64,000 nucleotides of DNA from Paraspadella gotoi (GCA_051294375.1 CM119267.1:14687694-14751693), one strand, 5' to 3'. Counted from the stretch's first letter, positions 1-10,446 are shown. The notes: generated by a model from the sequence alone, not told the origin. A program made the numbers and translations.

Positions 1-210
1 CATAGTATTTTGCTCTTGTAAAGTTGCTTTAACATGCTATTAGGATTACAGAACTACACAAGCATCTCAGAGGAAAATCGGGAATTAACATGATTGTTAT
101 CAAAGAAATAAATAATAAAATAAGCAAATAGCATATTTAATACAGATTTACATTTCCAAAGGATAGAAAAACCTTAAATTTTTTCAGAATATGCCAGATT
201 GTATGCTATA

Positions 211-921
211 CAGAAGGCTTCATATTATAAAATGTGGTACCCCTTTTTTGTGACCAGAACTCGTTCCGAGAAAACTACTGGACCAAATTTATTGAAATTT
301 GGAATGAACGATCCCTATGTGAATACTGATAAAACTATCAATGGGAATTTCAATATTTGACCGCTTAGCCGAGAAATGGGGGCCCCCCGGGGGGTCACCC
401 ATGGGGGCAAACAATTTTTTTTATAATTTTTGTTTTGAACAGTTGCACAGACATTTACTCTTCCACAAAAACATATTTATTACCTCAAAAATATTCATTT
501 ACCTTAATTTTTAGCTTTATGAACATCAGCAGTAAAAGTCAGATTTGGAATAATTTGGGAAAATTGGAAGTAAAAGGATGAACCATGCATCTTCAACCAT
601 GCTTAATTATTGCAAATTTATCAATTTTAGTTCTAAAATGTCTTTTTCTTATGTTTAAAACGTCAATGCACCTGATGCCATTAAAAACTTTGAAAAATGA
701 AAAAAAAAAATTTAGCCCTTTTTGGCCCCCCAGGGGTCCACCCCCAGGGCCCTGTATCTCTTGTCAGGGGTTGAATATCAAAATTAGCCTCGATAGTTCC
801 ATTTATATAGTCAGCACTCTTAAATAATGTAAAATTTTATTAAATTCGATAGGGTAGTTTGGTGGGAACAGATTCTGGTCACAAAAAAGGGGTACCACAT
901 TTTATAATATGAAGCCTTCTG
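211..921. mobile_element. MITE family A, copy 1 (non-autonomous TIR element)
   Basis: About 710 bases bounded by inverted repeats of roughly 50 bases: the left end starts CAGAAGGCTTCATATTATAA and the right end at 873-921 is its reverse complement with few changes. A TA dinucleotide flanks both ends (209-210 and 922-923), as expected for a Tc1/mariner-type target duplication. There is no transposase-sized reading frame. The interior carries a GC-rich block rich in runs of G and C near 380-412 and another near 724-760, unlike the AT-rich surroundings. A second copy lies at about 10804-11900. Confidence 0.75.
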
Positions 922-1087
922 TATGCCTGATCATTTTTTTACTGGCTCAACGGTCTGAAATTATACCAGATCTATGAGATTACTATACTTTTAAGATTTT
1001 TTTTTTTTGTTAATTGAATCGTTATTTTATTTTGAAACAAAATATTTTTTTAAAAATTACTTCAGAATCTACTCATGAAAGTAAATA

Positions 1088-1205
1088 AGTCCAGTTAGGT
1101 CAAAAAAAGGTTAGTTAAGGCAAACAAAGGCTAGTTTTAGCAAGAAAAGGCACGTTAGGGCGATGAAAGGAATGTTAAGGTATGTTGAAAGGTAAGTTAA
1201 GTCAA
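1088..1205. repeat. Degenerate short tandem repeat
   Basis: Five or six imperfect copies of a unit of about 18-22 bases built on GTTAGGGCAAAGAAAGG-like text, in tandem between the MITE and the fold-back element. It appears to lie in an intron of the Bora-like gene. No coding potential is seen. Confidence 0.55.
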
Positions 1206-1317
1206 AGACAAGAAAATGGCAGAAAGATATTGGACATAGTGTTTTAGTTTAGTTTTAGTTTCAACCATAGCCCTTTCTTTTTGCGTTGTGTGAGGAATTA
1301 GGAAATGGCGACAATTT

Positions 1318-1462
1318 TTGAGTTTCAACAACGAATTTACTTTGATAATAAAACGGACATGTTTCGGTTTGACTTCAAGCCTTCATCGGCGTTTAAGTTT
1401 ACTGTTAAACCAAGCCAAAACTTGTCCGTTTTGTTGTCAAAATAAATTCGTTGTTAAAATTT
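1318..1462 (-). mobile_element. Fold-back element with hammerhead-like core (- strand at 1351-1395)
   Basis: An imperfect palindrome whose outer arms read CAACGAATTTA and its complement (near 1328 and 1450). Read on the - strand, 1351-1395 has the order expected of a hammerhead ribozyme: an AAACG arm, a CCGATGA box (CTGATGA with one change), a hairpin beginning GGCTT, GAAAC, then ATGTC followed by CGTTT. AAACG and CGTTT pair for five bases as stem I. Three related copies occur near 6127, 7199 and 8303. Confidence 0.55.
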
Positions 1463-1580
1463 AAATATTTTTTCTATTTCCTAGGTAAAAAAAAATATTT
1501 CGGATTTCTGTTCTCTTTTATATTTATAGATATTATTTTTTTTCTCTGCTGATTATTTTGTTTCAAATACCACGCCAGCT

Positions 1581-3867
1581 TTACCTCTCGCAACACGAGT
1601 TTGACCAACGACTGCTCTGGCGGCGCTCCGATTTCCAGCGATGTTCTCAGCACCTCTACTCTTAGGCGAAAGCTCTTTACACATTTGGAGGAGGAAGAGG
1701 AAAAGCGTCTTGGAGAAACTGCCACTTCTGGCGGCGAAAAAGAGGGAGCAAAAATTAGTCAAGTCCGACGGTCACGTTCAGGGTCAAATTTGAAAGTCGG
1801 GGTTAGTCCAGTTGAGCCCAATTTGATACTATAGATAAATACTGTAGCTTCTCTTTGTTGTCAAGGCGCTCTTTCACGACCCGGCCGTCTCCGGTCAGAC
1901 ACCTCCAAAGGCGATATCAATCGAGGGTGACGAGGCGACCACGCCCTCCTGTCTTCAGTATGTCGCTACGAGCCCGATTCGTGAGTCTGCCAAGACTCGC
2001 CCGCGTTGCGGCTCACCTCGACAGCGAATTTCATCCAGAGGTGAATCGGATTCTTATTGATTTTTTTGAAATTATTAAAATATATTTATGAATACAGAAA
2101 ATTATATTTATAAAATAAGTTTTCAATGATCTCCTCCTTACCGTTTTTCAAGTAGGGAAATATTTGGAAACTAATTTTTATTTATTTTATTTTGGCATAA
2201 TTTTACTTTCGCCGACCAGGGTTAGGGGTAAAAGATACCAAAACCCCGGTCGGCGAAAGTAAGATTTTACCTTTATTTTTTTAAGGCTGCAATTCATTCC
2301 AAGACTTAAGCATTCCCTTGTCTCCAAACATGAGTTCGATCGCGATGGACGTCGGCTCGTCGAAGAAAGATCATCAGTCAAAACGCGCGGGGTGAGAAAA
2401 AAATCTGAGGGTTTGTAACTTTTTGCCGATCACACAATCCTAACTTTTCCTTTTTTTCAGAGAATTTTCGCCCCTCCGATCTTTGCCTCGACCGGCGATT
2501 CATTCGTCTTCTTCACCCGTACCTCGCCCTCCTCGTTCACCACTCTCTCGTCCGCCAATTCCATTCGAGCTCGTCACTCCTCCGTCCGTACGTCGATTTT
2601 CCATCTCAACCGGACGCGAGGTCGACGCTTTGGCCTCTCCGGATGTTTCTCCGATCAAAGGGATCGAGAGAGGCTGTCCTGGGTAAGGATAAAGCCATTA
2701 AAACCTACTAATCAATATTGTCGCCTCCGCCGTCGCTTTTATATTTTTCTCGTCCGATTGAGAAGAAACCAGAGCCACCCAGACGATAACGATCACCACG
2801 AAGACGACGATCCGACGCCACGCAGTTTTGGTCGCTTTCTCGAGCTGGGAGAAGGGGAAAGAACAGAGTTGGCCTCTGGAATGGAGGTCGACACTCCCAT
2901 GAAGTTTAAAAAATCAGCGCTGGACCTTTCAAGTAGGATTGTCAAAGTTGGTATCATATTCTTAGATTTAATCTAGTTTATTTTCTCCTCAGGATCCAGA
3001 TCGTCCAATCTCGACTTCTCCCGATTCGCCGACCAGACGAGCAATCCGGACTCCATGATGGAAACCTCCAACTCGGATTTTTTCGCCGTCAAGCCCCTTC
3101 TCCCTCCGTCCAATGGAATCAAACCTACAAGGATCGAGAGTAGCGAAGTTACAGCAACGTTAGAAGCGACTTCGGCCGGGGTTAATTCGTTTCCTTCTCA
3201 ACCAATTAACGTTAGTAAAACGCTTTTTATTAACTCTGAATCTAACGTAATTTATCACGATTTTCGATCATTTTCAAATTATCTAGAGCGTCGTTCCACC
3301 TTCGTTTTCGACTTCCTCGAGCACTTTCGATTCAGATTGGAGTTCTCTCAACGCGCGTCCCCTGAAATGGGGCGAGCCATTGTACCTTTCAACGCCTCTT
3401 ACTACAGAAATATTGAATTCCACCGGTTAGTTTTACGATGTATGACGATGTACGATGTATGTATCATCTTACATTTTCTGTCATCGGAATCATAGTAATG
3501 AAATCATCTTCCTGCAGGCATCCCTACCCAAGGGGCTTTTTTTGATTCGGATAATTTTCTTAAAAACTCGACGCTGTCACTGGTCAGCAACGACTCGGAG
3601 CTCGACGTGGAAAGAAAACCTCTTCAGTTGATGCACCTCAAACTCGGAACAAAGGTGCTGCATTTCTCGAGAGAGAACGGTGAAAATTTTTCCGGGACAC
3701 ATCCAACTGCCGCGGAAGTTTCCAATTCGTCCAACACCACGACTCCTTCTGCCGGCAATCTTTCCAATATTCGCTCCGATGACGCCCCGACCTCATCTCA
3801 CCAACTGTCTTGGGTGGCACCGCTCGTGGCGTCCACTCCGACCCGCCGGCAGCTTGATGCTGATTGA
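1581..3867 (+). CDS. BORA: Bora-like mitotic regulator (Aurora A/PLK1 cofactor), 5' part missing
   Basis: Exons that join in frame: about 1581-1801, 1866-2040, 2286-2391, 2461-2682, 2763-2932, 2993-3210, 3287-3425 and 3518-3867 (stop). They encode about 530 residues rich in Ser and Pro with many SP sites. The first exon has STLRRKLF, like the SLRRKLF motif of Bora; later come a TSPIRE segment, a PPIPFELVTPP segment, DVSPIKGIE (compare CSPIKNW in Bora) and an acidic Asp/His/Glu stretch. In known animals Bora lets Aurora A activate PLK1 at mitotic entry. The N-terminal core, about 200 residues before SLRRKLF in vertebrates, is absent, so the gene probably starts upstream of the window and 1-1580 is intron. 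The family call rests on short motifs only; the exon chain itself is firmer. Confidence 0.5.
2187..2275. repeat. Short palindromic MITE in Bora-like intron
   Basis: About 90 bases with ends TTTACTTTCGCCGACC and GGTCGGCGAAAGTAA in inverted orientation around a short core. The same GGTCGGCGAAAGTAAAA end appears at 61955-61975 beside a related left end at about 61785. It lies in the intron between 2040 and 2286. Confidence 0.6.
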
Positions 3868-4061
3868 TGCTCTATTTATCGAGTTTATTTTTTATGTTTT
3901 TTTTATAGACTTGAAGAAATTTGATTCTCTCAAACGAGAAAGATGTAATTTAATCGTGATTGCAGTTTGTATATGTATATTCTGTTAGCTGAAATTGGGT
4001 ATACGAGTGTTATGTTTTTTGGTGCCTTTTTAATTTTAGCATTCCGTCTCGCTCAGCGAAA

Positions 4062-5923
4062 ATGACTGGACGCAACAAGATTTTACAGATTTTCTTCGTC
4101 TTCTTTTTCCTGATCTTTTGCATTGACCTCACTTGTTCGGCCCGACAGAATTCCGTTTTAGAGGAGGAGGCTGTGCGAAGTCGTTGTAGGTAAGTTATTC
4201 GATTGTTTGTTTCAGTCAACACTGTCATGTTATGTAAATGTATCTGACAACTCATGCTTGGCCTAACCTATAGTTTTTTTTTTCTTAAGCGGATGCCAAA
4301 CTTTCGTGGAGAATTTTCGTCGTGGCTTAGACAAGACCGCCAAGTCGGACTACGCTCAGGAAAAGTCCGATTGGGAACCCCGGTTCAAAAATGAAAAACT
4401 GGGGAGTTACGCCGTTTCTGAGACCAGGCTCGTCGAAATACTCGAAGGTAATGATGTTAGATTTTTCATTAGGTATTATGAATATCACTGTACTATTGCA
4501 ACGGGGAGACGTGTGTGATGCCCGGCGTGTGCGGCATCTCTCGACAGCTGGCGCTCAGTGCTTTGGACCTGCAGTGACCACCCCATGTCTCCGGCCTGTA
4601 ACCAGCCTGACCGTGAGGGGGATTGAACCCGGAACAAATTTAGGATTCGCCACACATGCTCCCCCAAGACAGCACTCTGGGGTGACCAAGCCCAGAGTGT
4701 CTGTCTTGAGAGTAGACACTCATTGCAACAGAGCAAGCGAGAAGTAGGGCATTAGTGTGGGATGCATACCCTTAAGCGACGGCGTGAGCGATGGTACAAG
4801 GCGATGCAAGTTCGATAGTAAGACAACACTTATGGCAATGTGGAGGGGTGTGAGGCATCTCCCGTCAGCTGGCGCTTCGGGCTTTGGACCTGCAGCGACC
4901 ACCCCTTGTCACTGGCGTGTTTATACACTTTAACCAGCGTGACCGAGAGGGGATTGAACCCGGAACTCACGATTTGTGAACGAGTATTTTGCTGTCCAAG
5001 CCAATGGGACTAGCTGAGTTTCACCAAGCCATACTGGAGTCGAATTTAGGATTCGCCACAGTACTATATTTTCTTGTATCAGTTTTAAATTCTCCCTATA
5101 GGTATCTGTGGTAAAGATTACTACTGCAATTGGGTGGCCTCAGAATTCGAAGATGACATTGAAACGTGGTATTTTCATAAGCAAAAAATCCACCCGGACT
5201 TTTCTCATTACCTATGCATTGACAAAGCTAAGTTATGCTGCCCTGAGGATCATTACGGTCTCCATTGCAAATCGTGTGCCGCTCTTAAATGCAGTCCTCA
5301 CGGAAAATGTCAGGTACAAGGTTCTTATTTTTAAATAGGATTAGTTAAAATACTTTCAAAAGGCTGCAAATGGAAATGTAGCGGAAAAAGGCTGTTCGTA
5401 AATTCCACTGCCCTCTACTCTTATTGCTATTGCACTAACAGGTTCAGTGTTCAGCGTTCACTGTTCAATTAAAAAACCAATTACAAATTTCTCGGTTAGG
5501 GAGGAGGAACGCGAACCGGTTCTGGTAAATGTGAATGTGAGACCGGATACGCCGGTGGCCGATGTCACAAGTGTGCCGATAACTATTACGGGACAAATGA
5601 TTCTACCTGCGACGCTTGCGACTCGGCCTGCATCGGTTGCACGGGACCAGGCTCTGACCAATGTGTTGACTGCGCCAAGGTTCACCGACTTCCGTTTCCG
5701 TCTCTTTTCGCGAGCTAATGCAATGGAATAAATGTCCTTTCAATTTCCCCAGGGCCACATTCGCACCATTATTAGCGGAAACACTTGCATCAATGTCCAC
5801 AAAGACCTTCCTTCGCCCACAAGACTACAAATCTACTTGATTGGCATTCACGTCGTTTGCCTTTTCCTACTTACCTATGCGTCTTACATCTATAAAGGTA
5901 GTCGGCGCTGGTGGAATGGTTGA
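4062..5923 (+). CDS. CRELD: CRELD family protein (cysteine-rich with EGF-like domains)
   Basis: Five exons: 4062-4189, 4290-4447, 5102-5313, 5500-5679 and 5753-5923, giving 282 residues. It starts with a signal peptide (basic start, then a run of Phe, Leu and Ile). A CRELD/DUF3456 domain follows (CSGCQTFVENF, SETRLVEILEG, YYCNWVASEFEDDIE), then a Cys-rich EGF/furin-like part (CSPHGKC, CECETGYAGGRC, CDACDSACIGCTG). The C-terminus is one hydrophobic segment followed by RRWWNG, so the protein is probably membrane-anchored like CRELD1. CRELD proteins act in the endoplasmic reticulum; human CRELD1 also promotes calcineurin signalling and heart development. It is shorter than human CRELD1, with fewer EGF repeats and no second transmembrane helix. 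It begins 195 bases after the Bora-like stop. The last intron has a weak GTTCAC donor. Confidence 0.88.
4505..5062 (-). mobile_element. tRNA-derived SINE, tandem pair, - strand
   Basis: Two related copies end in the same AATTTAGGATTCGCCACA text (near 4640 and 5043). Each contains GGGATTGAACCCGGAAC (about 4620 and 4952). Its complement GTTCCGGGTTCAATCCC matches a pol III B box and T-loop. In the second copy a possible A box lies on the - strand near 5010-5025 (CTCAGCTAGTCCCATTGG). The first copy lacks the part between B box and tail. A hairpin with a 9-base stem (CACTCTGGG/CCCAGAGTG) lies near 4674-4700. The pair sits in CRELD intron 2. Confidence 0.65.
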
Positions 5924-5942
5924 GTATATGTAAAAATTTTTA

Positions 5943-6610
5943 GCTGTATCTGCTTACAGCAGATTTCGGCTCTATAATTCACTTTGTCGGTTCGTCCAAC
6001 TTCGTCGGTCCACCCCCCCAATCTTGTCGGGCATTCACTTATATTATGTCAAAACATCAAATTATAATAAATTATGCATTTAGGAAAAACAGTTTTTAAT
6101 TGTGGCAACGAATTTTTTTTTTGACAAGTCGGACATGTTTCGACTCTTACAAAGTTAGTCTTCATCAGCAAGACTCTAACTTTGTAAGAGTCGAAACATG
6201 TCCGACTTGTCATAAAAAATTTGTTGCCACAATTAAAAACTGTTTTTCCTAAATCCTAAAACAACGAAATCGAAAATCTATACATAATGATAAATTATGC
6301 AAAAAAAATTATATCCGTCTGTCCGTCCGTCCGTCCGTCCGTCCCACCTTAGCAAAAAAAACCAATTACTCGTGATTTGATGGATGGATTGGAATGAAAT
6401 TTTGTGTGTGGGTAGGAAAATGTGTAATTAATTAATTGTAATTATTAATTAATTAATTTTGTGATCGAGATTGTTGTTTTGTGATTGAGAGGCGATGTGG
6501 AAAACGATTTTGACACAAATTAAATAATTAATTATTTATTAATTAATCATCTGATCAGATGCTTACCGCTAAAGATCTTGGGCAGATCCGGCATTGTTTG
6601 CTCAAACTTG
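5943..6610 (-). mobile_element. MITE family B, copy 1 (reverse orientation), interrupted by a fold-back insert
   Basis: The ends match two other copies (11088-11695 and 30678-31366) in reverse orientation: the start resembles the complement of CAGATCCGACTAAAAA, and the end at about 6584-6608 is the complement of TTTGAGCAAACAATGTCGGA. The interior shares an ATTAATTAATTA-rich zone, a CGTCCGTCCGTCC run and the phrase ATTACTCGTGATTTGATGGA. There is no coding potential. Another element (6083-6256) is inserted in the middle. It lies just downstream of CRELD. Confidence 0.72.
6083..6256 (-). mobile_element. Near-perfect fold-back element with hammerhead-like core
   Basis: A palindrome of about 174 bases. 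TTAGGAAAAACAGTTTTTAA at the left returns as its complement at the right (about 6228-6252), followed inwards by CAACGAATT and GACAAGTCGGACATGTTTCG on each side. On the - strand, 6127-6172 reads CTGATGA, A, GACT, loop, AGTC, GAAAC, ATGTC, CGACTT: the hammerhead order, with an intact CTGATGA box and a 4-base-pair stem II. It is inserted within MITE B. Confidence 0.65.
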
Positions 6611-7134
6611 TTAAGAAATAATCGGTTAATTCGCAGGAGGAGCATTTTGCCGATTTGTGTTTGTCGTCCTCCTCGCCCTTATGGTCGGCTATCACAAGAT
6701 ATATTATTCCAAGTCCTTGGGCGTCGACGGTGACTTTAGTCAATTTGAAGATCCGGTCGTCAATTTCGGAGAGCCTGGAACATAAACCCAATTCTGAATC
6801 TGAACGTCCATTAATGAAATTTTTTCACACACATTTGGTTGGGCGTCATACAGTCCTATGCAAAAAAAAAACGCGCCACTCTATAAAAACATTTTGAAAA
6901 ATTATATAAAAAAAAGAATCAGTGTTTAAATTTTATTACAATCGGTCAAGTGGTTTAGGAGGTATGATTTTTTAACTAAAAATATTATAAAATGTAAAAG
7001 GCTGTCATTATGGTTGTGAAAAAGTTTTTGACATTCAGATTGCTCAGATACATGCTCCAATGTCTATATCTGTAAGATGAACCAAAATTTTAAAAATTGT
7101 TATTTTTTTCATATTGGTAATAACCTTTCCTTTC

Positions 7135-8225
7135 GTTGTTTTGTGTATTGAGGCAAAATAGTTTTTGTTTTACAACGAATTTTTTTATTTTTCATAGAAA
7201 AAACGGACATGTTTCGGCTTTAGTTGCAAGCCTTCTTCAGCGTCAAACAATTTGTGAATTTTGGACAGTTTTTTGTGTGAAAGAAGGGAGAGAGGGAGGG
7301 AGAGAGAGAGACAGGGCAAAGTTTCCAACAGAGTTGAGAAAAGAATTGTGGTCAAGTGGTGAGGACAGGTTAAGAATGAGGACAAATAGAGATTTTAGTT
7401 GTGAATAGGAAATGAAATGGTCAGAGTGAGAGAGATTGAGAGAGAGAGAGAGAGAGGGAGACAGGGAGAGAGAAAATAATACATTTCAAATGTACAACAA
7501 ATAAAGTTTTAAACTAAATAAACAGTTATTAACAATTAAATAAATAAATAAGTTTGAGTGGAGGTGAAAATGAAATGTGAAAGTGAGAAAATACATTTAG
7601 TGTTAATAAAGTTAGAAATTAAGAGTTAAGATAGAGCTCAAAGTGAGCTGGCCCCCCTTGGTTTGGACAAATGAGAGGCTCGGGCGATGGGGCTGGGTCA
7701 TTGGCGTGTCATTGGTTGAGAGGACAATTGAACCGAACATGTTATTGTCGGGCTAGGGAGGCTTCCTTGCGGAAAGATTCCAAGCGCTACTCGAATGTCT
7801 CTTTGGCCTGATACGCCTGCCAGCTGCCCTCTTCTCGCCTGCTGACGAAGTGGGTGGTTGTCAGTTCTTGCCGCTTTTGCGACAGGAGTGCTGGACTCCT
7901 CCCCCTCCTCCTGGAGCCGTCGTTTTTTCTAACTTTATTAACACTAAATGTATTTTCTCACTTTCACATTTCATTTTCACCTCCACTCAAACTTATTTAT
8001 TTATTTAATTGTTAATAACTGTTTATTTAGTTTAAAACTTTATTTGTTGTACATTTGAAATGTTATTTTCTCTCTCCCTGTCTCCCTCTTTCTCTCTCTC
8101 TCAATCTCTCTCACTCTGACCATTTCATTTCCTATTCACAACTAAAATCTCTATTTGTCCTCATTCTTAACCTGTCCTCACCACTTGACCACTATTCTTT
8201 TCTCAACTCTGTGTTGGAAACTTTG

Positions 8226-8264
<39 letters not shown>

Positions 8265-8403
8265 TCTTTCACACAAAAAACTGTCCAAAATTCACAAATT
8301 GTTTGACGCTGAAGAAGGCTTGCAACTAAAGCCGAAACATGTCCGTTTTTTCTATGAAAAATAAAAAAATTTGTTGTAAAACAAAAACCATTTTGCCTCA
8401 TTA
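7135..8403. mobile_element. Large fold-back element with two outward-facing hammerhead-like cores
   Basis: The left arm (about 7135-7620) and right arm (about 7926-8403) are inverted copies of some 480 bases, with a spacer of about 305 bases. Both arms carry a GA/TC microsatellite (near 7280-7470 and 8070-8265). At each outer end lies the same motif: - strand 7199-7245 and + strand 8303-8348. It reads GACG, CTGAAGA, a stem-loop from GGCTT to AAGCC, GAAAC, ATGTC, CGTTTTT. Open frames over the TC tracts are low-complexity and not genes. Confidence 0.7.
8303..8348 (+). ncRNA. Hammerhead-ribozyme-like motif (minimal type I)
   Basis: The order fits a hammerhead: ACG (stem I strand), CTGAAGA (the CUGANGA box), a stem-loop, GAA, then A-C-AT-G-T-C, in which A/T and C/G pairs around AT form a minimal stem III, with predicted cleavage after C8343; CGT then pairs back with ACG. 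An extra A sits between the CTGAAGA box and stem II, which departs from the textbook core. Minimal type I hammerheads are known in Penelope-like retroelements. Activity is not shown by sequence. Confidence 0.45.
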
Positions 8404-9135
8404 TTTTTTTTCATAAAAATATTTTTTATAACAGGAAGGTCATATTCAAATACAAAAAAAATACTTTTTTGAAATTCGACCATGCTATTTATGAGCACAT
8501 AATTAAGAAAGTAAGCAAGCTGGACTACTGGGAGTTAGAAAATAAAAAGCATGAGCGATTTTTTTATCAGGGTGCAAAATCTGAAATCGCTATATCAGAT
8601 AATTTAGCTACAGTATTTAATAATTTTATTTCACTCCCATTTGAAATCCGTCTTAAATCTTCAGAATCATGGACCTGTTTTTCATCGTATATTTTAATAA
8701 CCTTAAGATTATTATTATTATTACTATTATTTTTTTTCATTTTTAATCTACTTTGAATATTGCAAAATATCAGAAGAAAAAAGATTAGTCTTAAATCTAT
8801 CAGATTTTTTCAGCTCAGCAGAATACTTGCTCCTAAACGGATGGCCTAATTTTTATAAAATTTGTGCCAAACTTATCAATAAACTTTAAATCATTTTTAA
8901 GTTTTTTTTTTTTTAAATCCAAATTCATAGGGTGATTTTTAAAATCTGAAATTAAGTGGCGCTTTTTTTTTTGCACAGGAATGTATAGTATTATGTTAGT
9001 CTTTATTAATTCTTTCAAATTCTTTTACGCTTACTTGTTTGTTTTTGATCTCATGATGTTGGAGTTAAAAGTTAAAATATCCAACAATTTTTCGTTTCTA
9101 ATTTGGTTTTTAGATTGATATTCTGAACCATAAAC

Positions 9136-10446
9136 ATGGCCAAAATCGGGGCTAATTTGCTAAGGACTATCCCAAGGTGGACGAGTTCACTCCATCTCTC
9201 GTCGGCCTTTTTAGGACCCCCCCAGACCACCACCCTTGTCCCTTCTTGCCAGTTCTGCGCGGCGCCGGCCCCGGCTTTTAGCTCCGCAGCGGTGCCGGCT
9301 TACGAGTATATCCAGGTGGAACGGAAGGGTCAAGATAACAAAGTTTTCGTGATCTCCCTGAACCGACCCAAGGCGCTCAACGCACTGTGCAACGGATTAA
9401 TGACCGAATTGGCCAAGGCCCTGGACGAGGCCGATGAGGATCCCAACGTCGCCTGCTGCATTTTGACTGGTGAGAAATGTCCTTTTGTCTATTTTGTATT
9501 TTCGTAACTTTGGACGCGCTCAGGCTCTTGTGCTCGTTACCGTGTCACCTAAAGTCAATTCACTTTTAAAAAAATACAATCGATGATATTCTAGGAAACG
9601 GACGGGCTTTTGCGGCTGGTGCCGACATTAAGGAGATGCAGCCTCGCGATTTTTCTGGCGTATTCCGGGGAAACTTCCTTTCCCACTGGAACCGGCTTAC
9701 GACTCTAACTAAACCAATCATCGCTGCCGTTAATGGGTTTGCCCTGGGCGGTGGCTGCGAAATCGCCATGATGTGCGACATTATCTACGCCAGCGAAAAG
9801 GCGCAGTTCGGACAACCGGAGATTTTGCTCGGAACCATTCCGGGCGCTGGTGAGAATTAACTTAAGCTGATCGAAAATAGACTTTAGAGCGGTAACTATA
9901 CGTGCTTCATCAGGTGGAACTCAACGTCTTACGCGGGCAGTTGGGAAATCGTTGACCATGGAAATGGTGTTGACGGGTGAAAGAATTTCTGCTCAACAGG
10001 TCAAATTTTTAAAGCCAATAGATAATATTTTAAATTAGTATGTATAACCTTCTAAAATCCGAGGATTATCATTTAATAATTATTGATTAATGGTGTTACC
10101 CTCAGGCCTTGGATTTTGGTCTCGTGTCTAAAGTTACACCTCCGGACTCGCTGATGGATGAGGCTTTGAAAACTGCGGACAAAATTTCTGAAAATTCTAA
10201 GCTCATCAATCAGGTTGTAACGATAAATCCCTTTTTGCAGAATTTCCTGTTATGGGAAGTTTGTTAATATTATCACATCTGCATTAGATGGCCAAGGAAG
10301 CTGTGAACTCTTCCTACGAACTCACATTGGCCGAAGGAATTCGATTCGAAAAGCGAATCTTTCACGCCACATTCGCCACCAACGATCGAAAGGAGGGAAT
10401 GACGGCTTTCACGGAAAAACGCAAAGCCAATTTTACTGACAATTAA
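9136..10446 (+). CDS. ECHS1: Enoyl-CoA hydratase, short chain, mitochondrial
   Basis: Five exons: 9136-9469, 9595-9849, 9914-9999, 10106-10213 and 10288-10446. The product hydrates trans-2-enoyl-CoA to L-3-hydroxyacyl-CoA in the mitochondrial matrix, the second step of fatty-acid beta-oxidation, and also acts in valine breakdown. The first 50 or so residues are a basic, Ser-rich transit peptide. The crotonase fold follows: [11 protein letters not shown] (oxyanion-hole region), [16 protein letters not shown] and [20 protein letters not shown], which hold the two glutamates equivalent to the catalytic Glu144 and Glu164 of rat ECHS1. The C-terminus ends in RKEGMTAF and EKRKANF, as in the vertebrate enzyme. 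It is complete with ordinary GT-AG introns. The ATG follows a TTTTTAG sequence by 22 bases. Confidence 0.96.

Larger units (their letters stand above)
6848..8995. mobile_element. Tc1/mariner-like non-autonomous element carrying a large fold-back insert
   Basis: The ends are inverted repeats: the left end starts TACAGTCCTATGCAAAAA followed by an ACGCGCCACT block, and the right end (about 8956-8995) is the complement of TACATTCCTGTGCAAAAA followed by AGCGCCACTT. CAGTCCTGTGCAAAA-type ends with TA flanks are typical of Tc1/mariner elements. The 2.1-kb interior has no transposase; most of it is the fold-back at 7135-8403. A further element with similar ends lies at 33968-34462. Confidence 0.65.

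Noticed and set aside
2187-2381. Small - strand frame over 2187-2381
   Set aside because: It overlaps a palindromic MITE and the complement of a supported Bora-like exon, with no motif.
1581-3867. FAM122/PABIR-type PP2A inhibitor as identity of the first gene
   Set aside because: An early impression from Ser/Pro-rich text and SPIKGI. The in-phase exon chain shows STLRRKLF and other pieces in Bora order, and the conserved FAM122 helix was not found.
4620-5030. A functional tRNA gene on the - strand
   Set aside because: Only the B box and a weak A box are present; no acceptor-stem pairing or proper anticodon arm could be drawn. It fits a SINE.
8469-8756. Open frame of 95 codons inside the mariner-like element
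   Set aside because: It ends in a poly-Leu/Phe run from AT-rich DNA and shows no family motif, no transposase DDE features and no neighbouring exon. It may be a decayed fragment at most.
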